A stretch of 64,000 bases of DNA from Agromyces intestinalis (GCF_008365295.1 NZ_CP043505.1:3348001-3412000); one strand, 5' to 3'; numbered from the stretch's first letter, positions 41,162 through 52,773 are shown. Translations and numbers: made by a program. Notes: generated by a model from the sequence alone, not told the origin.

Positions 41162-43419
41162 CGAACGCCCCCGAAGCCGACCACGCGACCGAACGCGACG
41201 ACGCACCGCCGTCGGCCGTGTACGACATGGTCGTCGTGTCGAACCGGCTGCCCGTCGACTACGTCGGCGGCGACGGTCCCGACACCGAGTGGAAGACCTC
41301 TCCCGGTGGGCTGGTGACCGCGCTCGAACCCGTGATGCGGGCCGCCGACGGCGCGTGGATCGGGTGGGCCGGCGTCGCCGACCGCGAGTTCGACGCGTTC
41401 GAGCACGACGGGATCGAGCTCATCCCGGTGTCGCTCACCGCCGACGAGGTCGCCGACTACTACGAGGGGTTCTCGAACGACACCCTCTGGCCGCTCTACC
41501 ACGACGTGATCGCGCCGCCGTCGTTCCACCGCGAGTGGTGGGACGCGTACGTGCGGGTCAACCGGCGGTTCGCCGACGCCGCTGCCCTCGCCGCCGCCGA
41601 GGACGCGGTCGTCTGGGTGCAGGACTACCAGCTGCAGCTCGTGCCCCGGATGCTCCGCGAGCAGCGCCCCGACCTCGTGATCGGGTTCTTCAACCACATC
41701 CCGTTCCCCGCCTACGGCATCTACTCGCAGCTGCCGTGGCGGCGTCAGGTCGTCGACGGCCTGCTCGGCGCCGACGTGATCGGATTCCAGCGCGCCGCCG
41801 ACGCCGGCAACTTCTCACGCGCCGTACGCCGCCTGTTCGGCTACACCACGCGGGGTTCGGTGATCGAGGTGCCCGACGGTGGCACGGGCACGCGCCGGGT
41901 GGTCGCACGCCACTTCCCGATCTCGATCGACGCGGCCGGCTTCGAAGAGATCGCCCGCCGACCCGAAGTGCAGGCGCGGGCCGCAGAGATCCGCGAGAGC
42001 CTCGGGTCGCCGCGTACGGTCATGCTCGGCGTCGACCGGCTCGACTACACCAAGGGCATCCGCCACCGGCTGAAGGCCTTCGGCGAGCTGCTGCGCGACG
42101 ACCGGCTGTCGGTCGAGGACGTGACGCTCGTGCAGGTCGCCAGCCCGTCGCGCGAGCGCGTCGAGACGTACCGGCAGCTGCGCGACGAGATCGAGCTCAC
42201 GGTGGGTCGACTGAACGGCGACTACTCGACGCTCGGTCACCAGGCGATCGCCTACCTCCACCACGGCTATCCCCGTGAAGAGATGGTGGCGCTCTACCTC
42301 GCGGCCGACGTCATGCTCGTGACAGCGCTGCGCGACGGCATGAACCTGGTCGCGAAGGAGTACGTCGCCTGCCGGTTCGACAACGACGGCACCCTGGTGC
42401 TCAGCGAGTTCACGGGCGCGTCGGACGAGCTGCGCCAGGCGATCCTCGTCAACCCGCACGACATCGAGGGCCTGAAGGACGCCATGATCGGCGCCGTCGA
42501 GATGCCACAGAAGGAGCGCGCCCGACGGATGCGCTCGCTGCGCAAACGCGTGCGCGACAACGACGTGGCGAAGTGGTCGGCGAGCTTCCTCGAAGCGCTC
42601 ACGGGGTCGGGCCGGCTCACGGCCGGGCTCTCCGACCAGCTCATGGCCGACCTCGATCGGCTCGCGCGCACCGACCGCATGCTCGTCGCGCTCGACTTCG
42701 ACGGCACGCTCGCCCCGATCGTCGATCGGCCCGAGGACGCCAGGGCCACCGACGGCGCCCGACGCGCGATCGAGCAGCTCCTCGGGCTTCCCGACACTCG
42801 GGTCGCGATCGTGTCGGGCCGTGCGCTCGGCAGCCTCACCGAGGTCGCGGCCCCGCCCGAGGGCGTGCTGCTGTCGGGTTCGCACGGTGTCGAGCTGCAG
42901 CTCGACGGGGGCGATGTCACCATCGACTTGCGCGACGCCGAACGCGCCGACCTCGACCGGCTCACCGACCTCGTCGAACGGGTCGCATCGACGGGCGAGG
43001 GCGCCTGGGTCGAGCACAAGCCCGCGGGCATCGCCCTGCACACGCGCCGGATGTCTCCGACCGCCGGTGCGGCGCTGCAGCAGGCCGCGCGTGGGCGCGT
43101 CGCCGAGGAGCTGCCCGGCATCACGACGCGGTCGGGCAAGAGCGTGCTCGAGTTCTCGGTGCGATCCAGCGACAAGGGCGAATCGCTCAACCGGCTGCGC
43201 CAGCACGTCGGGGCGAGCGGCGTGCTGTACCTGGGCGACGACGTCACTGACGAAGACGCGTTCGCGGTGCTCGAGGCCGACGACCTCGGGGTCAAGGTGG
43301 GGTCCGGCAAATCGATCGCGTCGCACCGGGTGCGCAGCACGGCCGACGTCGTCGGGCTGCTCGAGCACCTCGTCGAGGCGCGGGCGGCGGCGGCCGGGGC
43401 ATCCCCGCGCTGGCCATAG
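41158..43419 (+). CDS. otsAB: Fused trehalose-6-phosphate synthase and phosphatase
   Basis: A 753-residue bifunctional enzyme. Residues 22-485 are the GT20 synthase (OtsA): VVVSNRLPV, SPGGLVTALEP, VWVQDYQLQLVPRMLRE, FNHIPFPAYGIYSQLPWR, GVDRLDYTKGIRHRLKAF and the DGMNLVAKEYVA donor site. Residues 500-745 are the HAD-type phosphatase (OtsB): LDFDGTLAPI, IVSGRALGSL and GDDVTDEDAF with all Asp. It makes trehalose from UDP-glucose and glucose-6-phosphate in one polypeptide. Many bacteria keep the two as separate genes. GGGAGGA precedes ATG 41158. Confidence 0.95.
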   Translation: MTNAPEADHATERDDAPPSAVYDMVVVSNRLPVDYVGGDGPDTEWKTSPGGLVTALEPVMRAADGAWIGWAGVADREFDAFEHDGIELIPVSLTADEVADYYEGFSNDTLWPLYHDVIAPPSFHREWWDAYVRVNRRFADAAALAAAEDAVVWVQDYQLQLVPRMLREQRPDLVIGFFNHIPFPAYGIYSQLPWRRQVVDGLLGADVIGFQRAADAGNFSRAVRRLFGYTTRGSVIEVPDGGTGTRRVVARHFPISIDAAGFEEIARRPEVQARAAEIRESLGSPRTVMLGVDRLDYTKGIRHRLKAFGELLRDDRLSVEDVTLVQVASPSRERVETYRQLRDEIELTVGRLNGDYSTLGHQAIAYLHHGYPREEMVALYLAADVMLVTALRDGMNLVAKEYVACRFDNDGTLVLSEFTGASDELRQAILVNPHDIEGLKDAMIGAVEMPQKERARRMRSLRKRVRDNDVAKWSASFLEALTGSGRLTAGLSDQLMADLDRLARTDRMLVALDFDGTLAPIVDRPEDARATDGARRAIEQLLGLPDTRVAIVSGRALGSLTEVAAPPEGVLLSGSHGVELQLDGGDVTIDLRDAERADLDRLTDLVERVASTGEGAWVEHKPAGIALHTRRMSPTAGAALQQAARGRVAEELPGITTRSGKSVLEFSVRSSDKGESLNRLRQHVGASGVLYLGDDVTDEDAFAVLEADDLGVKVGSGKSIASHRVRSTADVVGLLEHLVEARAAAAGASPRWP

Positions 43420-43422
43420 ACT
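43417..43422 (+). promoter_or_regulatory. -10 box TAGACT, leaderless start of ilvD
   Basis: TAGACT covers the otsAB stop codon and ends exactly six bases before ATG 43429. Confidence 0.5.
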
Positions 43423-43428
43423 CGTCGC

Positions 43429-45123
43429 ATGTCCCAGATCGACCCCAAACCCCGTAGTCGCGTCGTCACCGACGGCATCGAAGCCACCACCAGCCGAGGC
43501 ATGCTGCGCGCCGTCGGCATGGGCGACGCCGACTGGGACAAGCCGCAGATCGGCATCGCGAGCTCGTGGAACGAGATCACCCCCTGCAACCTCTCGCTCG
43601 ACCGCCTCGCGCGCGCCGCGAAAGAGGGCGTGCACGCCGGCGGCGGGTACCCGCTGCAGTTCGGCACCGTGTCGGTGTCCGACGGCATCTCGATGGGTCA
43701 CGAGGGCATGCACTTCTCGCTCGTCTCACGCGAGGTCATCGCCGACTCGGTCGAGGTCGTCATGCAGGCCGAGCGCCTCGACGGTTCGGTGCTGCTCGCC
43801 GGCTGCGACAAGTCGATCCCCGGCATGCTGATGGCCGCGGCCCGTCTCGACCTCTCCTCGGTCTTCCTCTACGCCGGCTCGATCGCGCCCGGCTGGGTGC
43901 GCCTGTCCGACGGCACCGAGAAGGACATCACGATCATCGACTCGTTCGAGGCGGTCGGCGCGGTCAAGGCCGGCAAGATGAGCGAGGCCGACGCGAAGCG
44001 CATCGAGTGCGCGTTCGCGCCCGGCGAGGGTGCGTGCGGCGGCATGTACACCGCGAACACGATGGCGTCGGTCGCCGAGGCGCTCGGGCTCTCGCTGCCC
44101 GGTTCCGCGTCGCCCGCGTCGGCCGACCGCCGCCGCGACTACTACGCGCACCGCTCGGGCGAGGCCGTGGTCAACCTGCTGAACCGGGGCATCACCGCCC
44201 GCCAGATCCTCACCAAGGAGGCGTTCGAGAACGCGATCGCGGTCGGCATGGCGCTCGGCGGTTCGACGAACATCGTGCTGCACCTGCTCGCCATCGCCCG
44301 CGAGGCCGAGGTCGAGCTCACCCTCGACGACTTCAACCGCATCGGCTCGAAGGTGCCGCACATCGGCGACCTGAAGCCGTTCGGCAAGTACGTCATGAAC
44401 GACGTCGATCGCCGCGGCGGGGTTCCGGTGCTCATGAAGGCGCTGCTCGACGCGGGGCTGCTGCACGGCGACGTGCTCACCGTCACCGGCAAGACGATGC
44501 GCGAGAACCTGGAAGAGCTCGACCTGCCGCCGCTCGACGGCGAGGTGCTGCACACCCTCGACGACCCGATCCACGAGACCGGCGGCCTCACCATCCTGAA
44601 GGGCACGCTCGCGCCCGAGGGCGCGGTCGTCAAGACCGCCGGCTTCGACGCGACCGTGTTCGAGGGGCCCGCGCGCGTCTTCGAGCGTGAGCGCGGCGCG
44701 ATGGACGCGCTCACGAACGGCGAGATCTCGCACGGCGACGTCGTGGTGATCCGCTACGAGGGGCCGAAGGGCGGCCCCGGCATGCGCGAGATGCTCGCCA
44801 TCACGGCGGCGATCAAGGGCGCTGGCCTCGGAAAAGATGTACTACTCTTGACGGACGGTCGATTTTCAGGCGGCACAACCGGTCTGTGCGTCGGCCATCT
44901 GGCACCCGAGGCGGTGGACGCAGGTCCGATCGCCTTCGTGCGCGATGGTGATCTGATTCGGGTCGATATCGCGGCTCGTTCCATCGACCTACTGGTCGAC
45001 GAGTCCGAGCTGGCCGCCCGCCGTGAAGGCTGGGCGCCGCTTCCTCCGCGCTATACCCGAGGCGTCCTCGCGAAGTACTCCAAGCTCGTGCGCTCCGCTG
45101 CCGAAGGCGCGACCACGGGCTGA
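43429..45123 (+). CDS. ilvD: Dihydroxy-acid dehydratase
   Basis: A 564-residue iron-sulfur dehydratase, the third step of valine and isoleucine synthesis. The cluster Cys are in [26 protein letters not shown] and [36 protein letters not shown] is the substrate end. Codon use changes sharply near 44820: the last 100 codons use GTA, CTA, TTG, TTT, TCA, ACA, ATT, TAT and TCC, which the rest avoids, though the frame and protein stay intact. Start ATG 43429 fits a leaderless message. It heads the ilvDBNC run. Confidence 0.95.
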   Translation: MSQIDPKPRSRVVTDGIEATTSRGMLRAVGMGDADWDKPQIGIASSWNEITPCNLSLDRLARAAKEGVHAGGGYPLQFGTVSVSDGISMGHEGMHFSLVSREVIADSVEVVMQAERLDGSVLLAGCDKSIPGMLMAAARLDLSSVFLYAGSIAPGWVRLSDGTEKDITIIDSFEAVGAVKAGKMSEADAKRIECAFAPGEGACGGMYTANTMASVAEALGLSLPGSASPASADRRRDYYAHRSGEAVVNLLNRGITARQILTKEAFENAIAVGMALGGSTNIVLHLLAIAREAEVELTLDDFNRIGSKVPHIGDLKPFGKYVMNDVDRRGGVPVLMKALLDAGLLHGDVLTVTGKTMRENLEELDLPPLDGEVLHTLDDPIHETGGLTILKGTLAPEGAVVKTAGFDATVFEGPARVFERERGAMDALTNGEISHGDVVVIRYEGPKGGPGMREMLAITAAIKGAGLGKDVLLLTDGRFSGGTTGLCVGHLAPEAVDAGPIAFVRDGDLIRVDIAARSIDLLVDESELAARREGWAPLPPRYTRGVLAKYSKLVRSAAEGATTG

Positions 45124-45164
45124 GTGCTGCGCATTTCCGCTCACCGTCCACTAGAAGGAATCGC

Positions 45165-46967
45165 ATGACCACGGAAGCTTCACCCGTGCCGTCCGCCTCG
45201 CCCCTGCCTCCGGGGGTGCCGATCCAGATCACCGGCGCCGAGGCGGTCGTCCGCTCGCTCGAACTGCTCGGAATCACCGACGTCTTCGGACTCCCGGGCG
45301 GGGCGATCCTGCCGGTCTACGACCCGCTCATGGCGGCGTCGACCCTGCGGCACATCCTCGTTCGCCACGAGCAGGGCGCCGGCCACGCCGCCGAGGGCTA
45401 CGCCTCGGCATCCGGAAAGCTCGGCGTCGCGATCGCAACGAGCGGGCCCGGCGCGACCAACCTCGTCACCGCCATCGCCGACGCCCACATGGACTCGGTG
45501 CCGTTGCTCGCGATCACGGGGCAGGTGTTCTCAAACCTGATGGGCACCGACGCGTTCCAAGAGGCAGACATCGTCGGCATCACGATGCCGGTCACGAAGC
45601 ACTCGTTCCTCGTGAAGCGCGCTGAAGAGATCCCCGCGACGATCGCGGCCGCGGTGCACATCGCGACGACGGGCCGGCCCGGGCCGGTGCTCGTCGACAT
45701 CACGAAGGACGCCCAGCAGGCGACGTTCGGGTTCAGCTGGCCGCCGAAGGTCGACCTGCCCGGATACCGGCCGATCACGAAGGCGCACGGCAAGCAGGTC
45801 GCGGCCGCCGCCCAGCTCATCGCCGAGGCGAAGCGACCGGTGCTCTACGTCGGTGGCGGCGTCATCCGCGCACGCGCCTCGGAAGAGCTGCTGGCGCTCG
45901 CCGAGGCGACCGGCGCGCCGGTCGTCACCACCCTCATGGCGCGCGGCGCGTTCCCCGACTCGCACCCGCAGCACCTGGGCATGCCGGGCATGCACGGCAC
46001 CGTGCCCGCGGTGCTCGCCCTGCAGGAGGCCGACCTGCTCGTCGCGCTCGGCGCGCGCTTCGACGACCGGGTGACCGGCAAGGCTGCGCTCTTCGCCCCT
46101 GAGGCGAAGGTCGTGCACGTCGACATCGACCCGGCCGAGATCTCGAAGATCCGCGTCGCCGACGTGCCGATCGTGGGCGACCTGAAAGACGTGCTCGTCG
46201 ACCTCCGGGCCGCCTACGCGCAGGTCGCGGCCGAGGTGAAGCCCGACCTGTCCGAGTGGTGGGCGACCCTCGACGGCCTGCGCACCGAGTACCCGCTCGG
46301 GTTCGCGCCGACCAGCGACGGGCTGCTCGCACCGCAGTACGTGATCCAGCGCATCGGCGAGCTCACCGGGCCCGAGGCGGTCTACGCCGCGGGCGTGGGG
46401 CAGCACCAGATGTGGGCGGCGCAGTTCATCAAGTACGAGCGGCCCAACGCCTGGCTCAACTCGGGCGGCGCGGGCACGATGGGCTACGCGGTGCCGGCCG
46501 CCATGGGCGCGAAGGTCGCAGAGCCCCACCGCACCGTGTGGGCGATCGACGGCGACGGCTGCTTCCAGATGACGAACCAAGAGCTCGCGACGTGCATGTT
46601 GAACGACATCCCGATCAAGGTCGCGATCATCAACAACTCGTCCCTCGGCATGGTGCGCCAATGGCAGACCCTGTTCTACGACGGCCGCTACTCGAACACC
46701 GACCTGTCGACCGGGCACGGCACGGCGCGCATCCCCGACTTCGTGAAGCTCGCAGAGGCGTACGGCGCCCTCGGCATCCGCGTCACGACGCAGGACGAGG
46801 TCGACGCGGCCATCACGCTCGCCCTCGAGACCAACGACCGCCCCGTCGTGATCGACTTCGTCGTCTCGGCCGACGCCATGGTCTGGCCCATGGTGCCGCA
46901 GGGCGTGTCGAACAGCTACGTGCAGTACGCGCGCGATCACGCGCCGGCGTTCAGCGAGGAGGACTGA
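45165..46967 (+). CDS. ilvB: Acetolactate synthase large subunit
   Basis: A 600-residue thiamine-diphosphate enzyme condensing two pyruvates or pyruvate with 2-oxobutyrate. The TPP-activating Glu is in [16 protein letters not shown], the TPP/Mg motif is [29 protein letters not shown], and FAD-domain motifs [27 protein letters not shown] are clear. AGAAGGA precedes ATG 45165. No leader-peptide attenuator is seen in the 41 bases after ilvD. It forms a complex with IlvN, encoded directly downstream. Confidence 0.96.
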   Translation: MTTEASPVPSASPLPPGVPIQITGAEAVVRSLELLGITDVFGLPGGAILPVYDPLMAASTLRHILVRHEQGAGHAAEGYASASGKLGVAIATSGPGATNLVTAIADAHMDSVPLLAITGQVFSNLMGTDAFQEADIVGITMPVTKHSFLVKRAEEIPATIAAAVHIATTGRPGPVLVDITKDAQQATFGFSWPPKVDLPGYRPITKAHGKQVAAAAQLIAEAKRPVLYVGGGVIRARASEELLALAEATGAPVVTTLMARGAFPDSHPQHLGMPGMHGTVPAVLALQEADLLVALGARFDDRVTGKAALFAPEAKVVHVDIDPAEISKIRVADVPIVGDLKDVLVDLRAAYAQVAAEVKPDLSEWWATLDGLRTEYPLGFAPTSDGLLAPQYVIQRIGELTGPEAVYAAGVGQHQMWAAQFIKYERPNAWLNSGGAGTMGYAVPAAMGAKVAEPHRTVWAIDGDGCFQMTNQELATCMLNDIPIKVAIINNSSLGMVRQWQTLFYDGRYSNTDLSTGHGTARIPDFVKLAEAYGALGIRVTTQDEVDAAITLALETNDRPVVIDFVVSADAMVWPMVPQGVSNSYVQYARDHAPAFSEED

Positions 46968-46969
46968 CC

Positions 46970-48575
<1,606 letters not shown>

Positions 48576-48600
48576 TGCGCTGATGCGTTGAACGCACGCT

Positions 48601-48637
48601 GAGGGGCGGGATCGGCTTCGGTCGGTCCCGCCCTCTC
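48601..48637. terminator. Terminator after ilvC
   Basis: GAGGGGCGGGA and TCCCGCCCTCTC form a long GC stem with a 14-base loop, 26 bases after the ilvC stop, followed by GTCTGCG. Confidence 0.7.
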
Positions 48638-48682
48638 GTCTGCGCGCTTCAGGGCTGACCCTGTTGCCGGTCGTTCGCAGCG

Positions 48683-48694
48683 CGGTGTACACCG
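48683..48694. promoter_or_regulatory. 12-base palindrome before the tyrosinase operon
   Basis: CGGTGTACACCG is a perfect palindrome 33 bases upstream of the tyrosinase start. Its TGTACA core recalls copper-repressor sites but does not match a known consensus exactly. Confidence 0.45.
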
Positions 48695-48727
48695 GAGGCA
48701 CGGTGGTGCGCACACACGCGGGGGGCG

Positions 48728-50140
48728 ATGATGCGAGTACGCAGGGACGTGGCGAGTCTGACGCTCGGCGACCGGGATGCCGCAGAGACCGAGCCGTGGC
48801 ATCCGGTGCTCGATGCGTACGCCCGCGGTGTGCGGGCCATGCAGGACCTCGACGACCCCGACGACCCCGTGCCTGCCTCGTGGATGTGGGCGGCGAACAC
48901 CCACGGCATCGACCAGTTCACGCGGCGACGGCCGGCATGGGCGCAGTGCGCGCACGGGTCGCTGTTCTTCCTGCCGTGGCACCGCGCGTACCTCGCCTGG
49001 TTCGAGCGCACCGTTCGCGACCTGAGCGACGACGACGACTGGGCGCTGCCGTACTGGGACTATTCGCACCCCGACTCCGATCGCACGCTGCCGGTCGAGT
49101 TCGCGGTCGAGCAGCGCACGGTCGATGGGGCGCTCGTCGACAACCCGCTGTTCTCGCCAGGACGCTCGACACGGCCGATCCCCGCCGGCGACGCCGACAT
49201 CGTCGAGGCGCTCGCCCAGCCGAGGTACGTGCGCGAGGGCGAGCCCGGGTTCGGCGGCGCGCTGCCCGACCGGTTCTTCGGCACCGTCGAGGACCGCCCG
49301 CACAACTATGTGCACATGGCGATCAGCGGGCTGATGCGGTCGCCGGCGACCGCGGGTCGCGACCCGATCTTCTGGCTGCACCATGCGAACATCGACCGGC
49401 TTTGGGAGGTGTGGCGCTTGCTCGACGGGTCGGTGCCGCTCACCGACCCGGGCGTCGTGCCAGGCCAGGTGCGGTCGGCGTGGGAGTCGGCGACGTTCTG
49501 GTTCGGCGACGAGCAGCGCCCCGAGACGTACGCGATGGACGCGGTCGAGGATCTCGAGCACGAGCAGATGGGCTACCTGTACGAGTCGGTCGAACTCGTC
49601 GAGCCGCTCGCCGCGGAGGTCGCAGAGCGACGCGCGGCGATCCTCGCCGCCGAGGACGGGGGGATCGGCTTGGACGAGGCGGCAAGATGGACGCCCGTGG
49701 CCGCGACGTTCGACCTACCGTCGGGCGAGGCCAGGGAGATCCCCTTCGAGGGGGGCCCGCGTGGGCTCGACGCGGCACCGCCCACGCGGCTCATGCTCGA
49801 GCTCGCCGGTGCGACGGCGCGCGCCCCGCACGACGCCTACGACGTCGAGGTGCGCTCGGGGCCGGATGCCGCCCCTCACGTCGTGCGCGGGTTCTCGACC
49901 TTCGGACTCGAGGGCACCCCCGACGACGAGGTGCGCAACTACCTCGTCGATGCGTCGGCGGTGCTGTCCGACCTGCTCGACGAGGGGTGGGACGGCGGTG
50001 CGCTCACCGTGCGGCTGCTGCCCGCAGGCGAGGCCGAGGAGCGCCCGCCCGGTGAGCGCGGCCCGGGCGAGGATGAGCCGGGCCACGACGACCGCGCGAT
50101 CAACGTCGCGCAGGTGACGGTGTACGTGCAGGCGCCATGA
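48728..50140 (+). CDS. Tyrosinase / polyphenol oxidase (type-3 copper)
   Basis: A 470-residue di-copper oxidase. CuA ligands are His59 (NTHG), His76 and His85 (CAHGSLFFLPWHRAYLAWFE); CuB ligands are His192, His196 (PHNYVHMAISG) and a His in the pair 218-219 (RDPIFWLHHANIDRLW). Cys74 in CAH sits two residues before His76, the CxH thioether arrangement of fungal-type enzymes that Streptomyces tyrosinases lack. A C-terminal beta domain (about 335-470) resembles the shielding domain of polyphenol oxidase zymogens. No signal peptide. Its stop overlaps the PpoB2-like start by four bases. It oxidises phenols to quinones, perhaps for melanin. Confidence 0.9.
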   Translation: MMRVRRDVASLTLGDRDAAETEPWHPVLDAYARGVRAMQDLDDPDDPVPASWMWAANTHGIDQFTRRRPAWAQCAHGSLFFLPWHRAYLAWFERTVRDLSDDDDWALPYWDYSHPDSDRTLPVEFAVEQRTVDGALVDNPLFSPGRSTRPIPAGDADIVEALAQPRYVREGEPGFGGALPDRFFGTVEDRPHNYVHMAISGLMRSPATAGRDPIFWLHHANIDRLWEVWRLLDGSVPLTDPGVVPGQVRSAWESATFWFGDEQRPETYAMDAVEDLEHEQMGYLYESVELVEPLAAEVAERRAAILAAEDGGIGLDEAARWTPVAATFDLPSGEAREIPFEGGPRGLDAAPPTRLMLELAGATARAPHDAYDVEVRSGPDAAPHVVRGFSTFGLEGTPDDEVRNYLVDASAVLSDLLDEGWDGGALTVRLLPAGEAEERPPGERGPGEDEPGHDDRAINVAQVTVYVQAP

Positions 50141-50970
50141 GCGTCGAGGTCGGTCGGCTCGGGTACCGGCGCGGTGGGCCGCCGGGGCCGCTCGCCCGGG
50201 CACGGTCGACGCGGCGGCGGCGGCCGGCCCGTGCCGGCGACCTCGTGCTGGTCGGGTCGGGCGCGGCGTGGGTGGTGCTGGCCGCCGCGTCCCCGCTCGC
50301 TGGTCAGGGCTGGCCGGGTGCGCACCGACACGTCGCAACGGCATCGGATGCCTCGCCGGCTGCGGCCCCGGCAGCCCCCGTCGAGGTGTGGACGTGGGCC
50401 TGGCTCGCCGGCTGGCTGCTGATGGTCGCCGCGATGATGTGGCCGTTGCTCGCCGCCAGTGCGGACCGGATCGCCGCCGGGTCGTTCCGGCGCTGGCGGT
50501 TCGCGCTGCCCGCCGTCGCCGTCGGCACGGCCACCGCGCTGTGGCTCGGGTTCGGCCTCGCCGCGGGCACGGTCGCCCAGCTGGCGGCGGTGCCCGAGGG
50601 CAGTCTCCGGTGGCAGCTCGCCGCGCTCGCCGTGGCCGCGCTCGCCCGGCGGTCGGCATGGCGGGCACGGCTGCTCAGCCGGTGCGCGGTCGCACCCCCG
50701 GTCGCACCCGCTGGGAGGCGCGGCATCCTGACCGCGGCCCGAGCCGGTGCGACCGAATGGCGACGCTGTGCACTGCTCTGCGGGCCGCTGATGGTTGCGA
50801 TGGTGGTCGGGCACAGCCCGATCGTGCTCGCGGCGGCGAGTCTCGCGGTGTGGTGGGAGGCGAGACATCCGCGCGCGTGGCGCGACCCGGTGCCGCTCGC
50901 GCTCATCATCGTCGCCGGGATCGGCGCGGTCGGCGAGGTCGTGATCGGTGGGGGTGCGGTCGGCGCATGA
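50137..50970 (+). CDS. DUF2182/PpoB2-like metal-binding membrane protein
   Basis: A 277-residue membrane protein with about seven spans. It shows the DUF2182 marks LLMVAAMMWPLLAASADRIAAG near residue 95 and GATEWRRCALLCGPLMVAMVVGHSPIVLAAASL near the end (paired Cys, Met-rich helix). An HRH sits at residues 63-65. In Marinomonas mediterranea, PpoB2 of this family is a copper chaperone needed for its neighbouring tyrosinase PpoB1. The same pairing here, by an ATGA overlap, supports copper delivery to the enzyme encoded just upstream. Confidence 0.8.
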   Translation: MSVEVGRLGYRRGGPPGPLARARSTRRRRPARAGDLVLVGSGAAWVVLAAASPLAGQGWPGAHRHVATASDASPAAAPAAPVEVWTWAWLAGWLLMVAAMMWPLLAASADRIAAGSFRRWRFALPAVAVGTATALWLGFGLAAGTVAQLAAVPEGSLRWQLAALAVAALARRSAWRARLLSRCAVAPPVAPAGRRGILTAARAGATEWRRCALLCGPLMVAMVVGHSPIVLAAASLAVWWEARHPRAWRDPVPLALIIVAGIGAVGEVVIGGGAVGA

Positions 50971-52748
50971 CCGGATCTGCGTCGATGACGGCCGCGCCGA
51001 CCGCGACGGTGCCGCTGCTCATCCAGGACGGCACCGTCGACCTGGGCGAGCGGGCGGGTACGCCGGTGCCGGGGAGCGAGTCGCGCCGGCTCACGCTGCC
51101 CGTGGGCGCGAACGACCGGTTCCTCGACGGGCCGGCGTGCCGCCGGCTCGCGGTCGTCGACTTCGACCCCGAGACCGGCGCCCCACAGCCGCCGCCGGCG
51201 ACCTTCGAAGCGGCGCGCACGGGTGGCGGGCTGCGTGGCACGTACCCCGGCGATGGCGAGGCCGACTCCGCGACGGCGCTCGCGGTGAACGCGTTCGGCA
51301 TCGCGCTGCAGACCATCCGCATGTTCGAGGGCGCCGACGCGCTCGGCCGCGAGGTGCGCTGGGCGTTCGGCGGCGAGCAACTGCTCATCGTGCCGCGTGC
51401 CGGGGAGCGTGCGAACGCCTACTACGACCGCGCGACCCGCAGTCTGCAGTTCTTCTCGTTCACGGGCACGTCCGGTGCCCGTGTGCACACGGCGCTCAGC
51501 CGCGACATCGTGGCCCACGAGTGCGGTCACGCGCTGCTCGACGCCGTGCAGCCGTCGCTCTACGACCGCAAGACGCGCGAGTCCCAGGCGATCCACGAGG
51601 CCGTCGCCGACGTGATCGCCGTGCTCATGGCGCTCGACAGCGACCGACTGCGCACGAGCGTGCTGGCCCGCTCGGGCAACCGCCTCGCCGGCGCGAACGC
51701 GTTCAGCGCGATCGCCGAGCAGTTCGGCATGGCCAAGCCGAGCGCCGACGGCATCGCCCGCCGCGCACTGCGCGACCTCGACAGCCGTCGCACGCTCGCC
51801 GACCTCGCTGACGCGTCGCCGCACGAGCTCAGCACCGTGCTGTCGTCGATCTTCTACGACACGCTCTGCGCGGTGTTCGAGACGCGCTTCGCGCGCGAGC
51901 GCGACCCGCGACGCGCCGACGGGAGGCCGCCCTTGCGACCGGCGGCGGCGGCGAACAAGGCGCTCGGAACGGCACACGTGATCTTCCGCCGGTTCGTGCT
52001 GCGCGGCATCGACTACCTGCCGCCCGGCGCGCTCGCGTTCGCCGACGTGGGTCGGGCCACGCTCGCGGCCGACCGCGCGATCGGGGCGGACCGGCCGGTG
52101 CCGGACGAGGTGGTCGAGCGTCGCGAGCGGTTCGCGCAGCGGTTCGTCGACCGGGGGATCGCGCCGTCGACCGACGTGCTCGACGCGCCGCGCCCCGCGG
52201 CGCTCGATGTGCCGCCCGAAGGGCTCGCCGGTCTGCGCGACAGCGACTACCTCGCGTACGAGTACGTGGGGCGCCATCGGGCCGAGATCGGCATCCCCGA
52301 CGGTGTGCCGTTCACGGTGCTGCCGCGCATCGACGCGACGAAGCGGGTCGGCCCGGTCGGGCTGCCGCCGCAACGGGAGCTGCTGCTGAAGGTGGGATGG
52401 GAAGCGGCGGCGGATGCCTCGGGCGCGGGCCGTGCGGCCCGGCCGGTGCCGACCGGGGTGACGCTGAGCCTGCGCTGGGACGACGGCCGATGCCTCGCGC
52501 TCGTGCGCGGCGAGCGGGCGCGGATCGCCGCGAGTGACGAACCGGGCGGCGCCGACGAACCGGGCGGCATCGATGAACTGGACGACGCGCCGCTGCCGGC
52601 CTCCGACAGCCCCGGATCCCGCGCGTCCGACGACCTCGGGCGCTTCCCGCCGGTGCCGGGCCGAGCGCTCGCGCCCCCGCCGCCCGGCGTCGACCCCGGC
52701 GCGTTCTTCGACCTCGTCAAGGCCCGCAGCGGACTCCGTCGCAGCTGA
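50967..52748 (+). CDS. Gluzincin metallopeptidase of unknown subfamily
   Basis: A 593-residue protein with HECGH at residues 184-188 and a third zinc ligand Glu211 in AIHEAVADVIAVLMAL, the gluzincin (thermolysin-like) layout. The context HECGHALLDAVQPSLYDRKTRESQAIHEAVAD is close to the M4 arrangement in which the protein is opened by a beta hairpin (GERANAYYDRATRSLQFF). No signal peptide or membrane span. The C-terminal 170 residues are unlike known peptidases and end in an acidic, Pro-rich tail. ATG 50967 overlaps the PpoB2-like stop. A role in maturing the tyrosinase by cutting its C-terminal domain is plausible but unproven. Confidence 0.72.
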   Translation: MTGSASMTAAPTATVPLLIQDGTVDLGERAGTPVPGSESRRLTLPVGANDRFLDGPACRRLAVVDFDPETGAPQPPPATFEAARTGGGLRGTYPGDGEADSATALAVNAFGIALQTIRMFEGADALGREVRWAFGGEQLLIVPRAGERANAYYDRATRSLQFFSFTGTSGARVHTALSRDIVAHECGHALLDAVQPSLYDRKTRESQAIHEAVADVIAVLMALDSDRLRTSVLARSGNRLAGANAFSAIAEQFGMAKPSADGIARRALRDLDSRRTLADLADASPHELSTVLSSIFYDTLCAVFETRFARERDPRRADGRPPLRPAAAANKALGTAHVIFRRFVLRGIDYLPPGALAFADVGRATLAADRAIGADRPVPDEVVERRERFAQRFVDRGIAPSTDVLDAPRPAALDVPPEGLAGLRDSDYLAYEYVGRHRAEIGIPDGVPFTVLPRIDATKRVGPVGLPPQRELLLKVGWEAAADASGAGRAARPVPTGVTLSLRWDDGRCLALVRGERARIAASDEPGGADEPGGIDELDDAPLPASDSPGSRASDDLGRFPPVPGRALAPPPPGVDPGAFFDLVKARSGLRRS

Positions 52749-52761
52749 GCCCGCCTCCGGG

Positions 52762-52767
52762 TACCGT
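52762..52767 (+). promoter_or_regulatory. -10 box TACCGT, leaderless start of cutC
   Basis: TACCGT ends exactly six bases before ATG 52774. Confidence 0.5.
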
Positions 52768-52773
52768 GTCAGG

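Noticed and set aside
44819-45123. ilvD 3' end as a pseudogene or separate gene
   Set aside because: The frame is intact and the protein motifs ([12 protein letters not shown]) are complete; only codon use differs.
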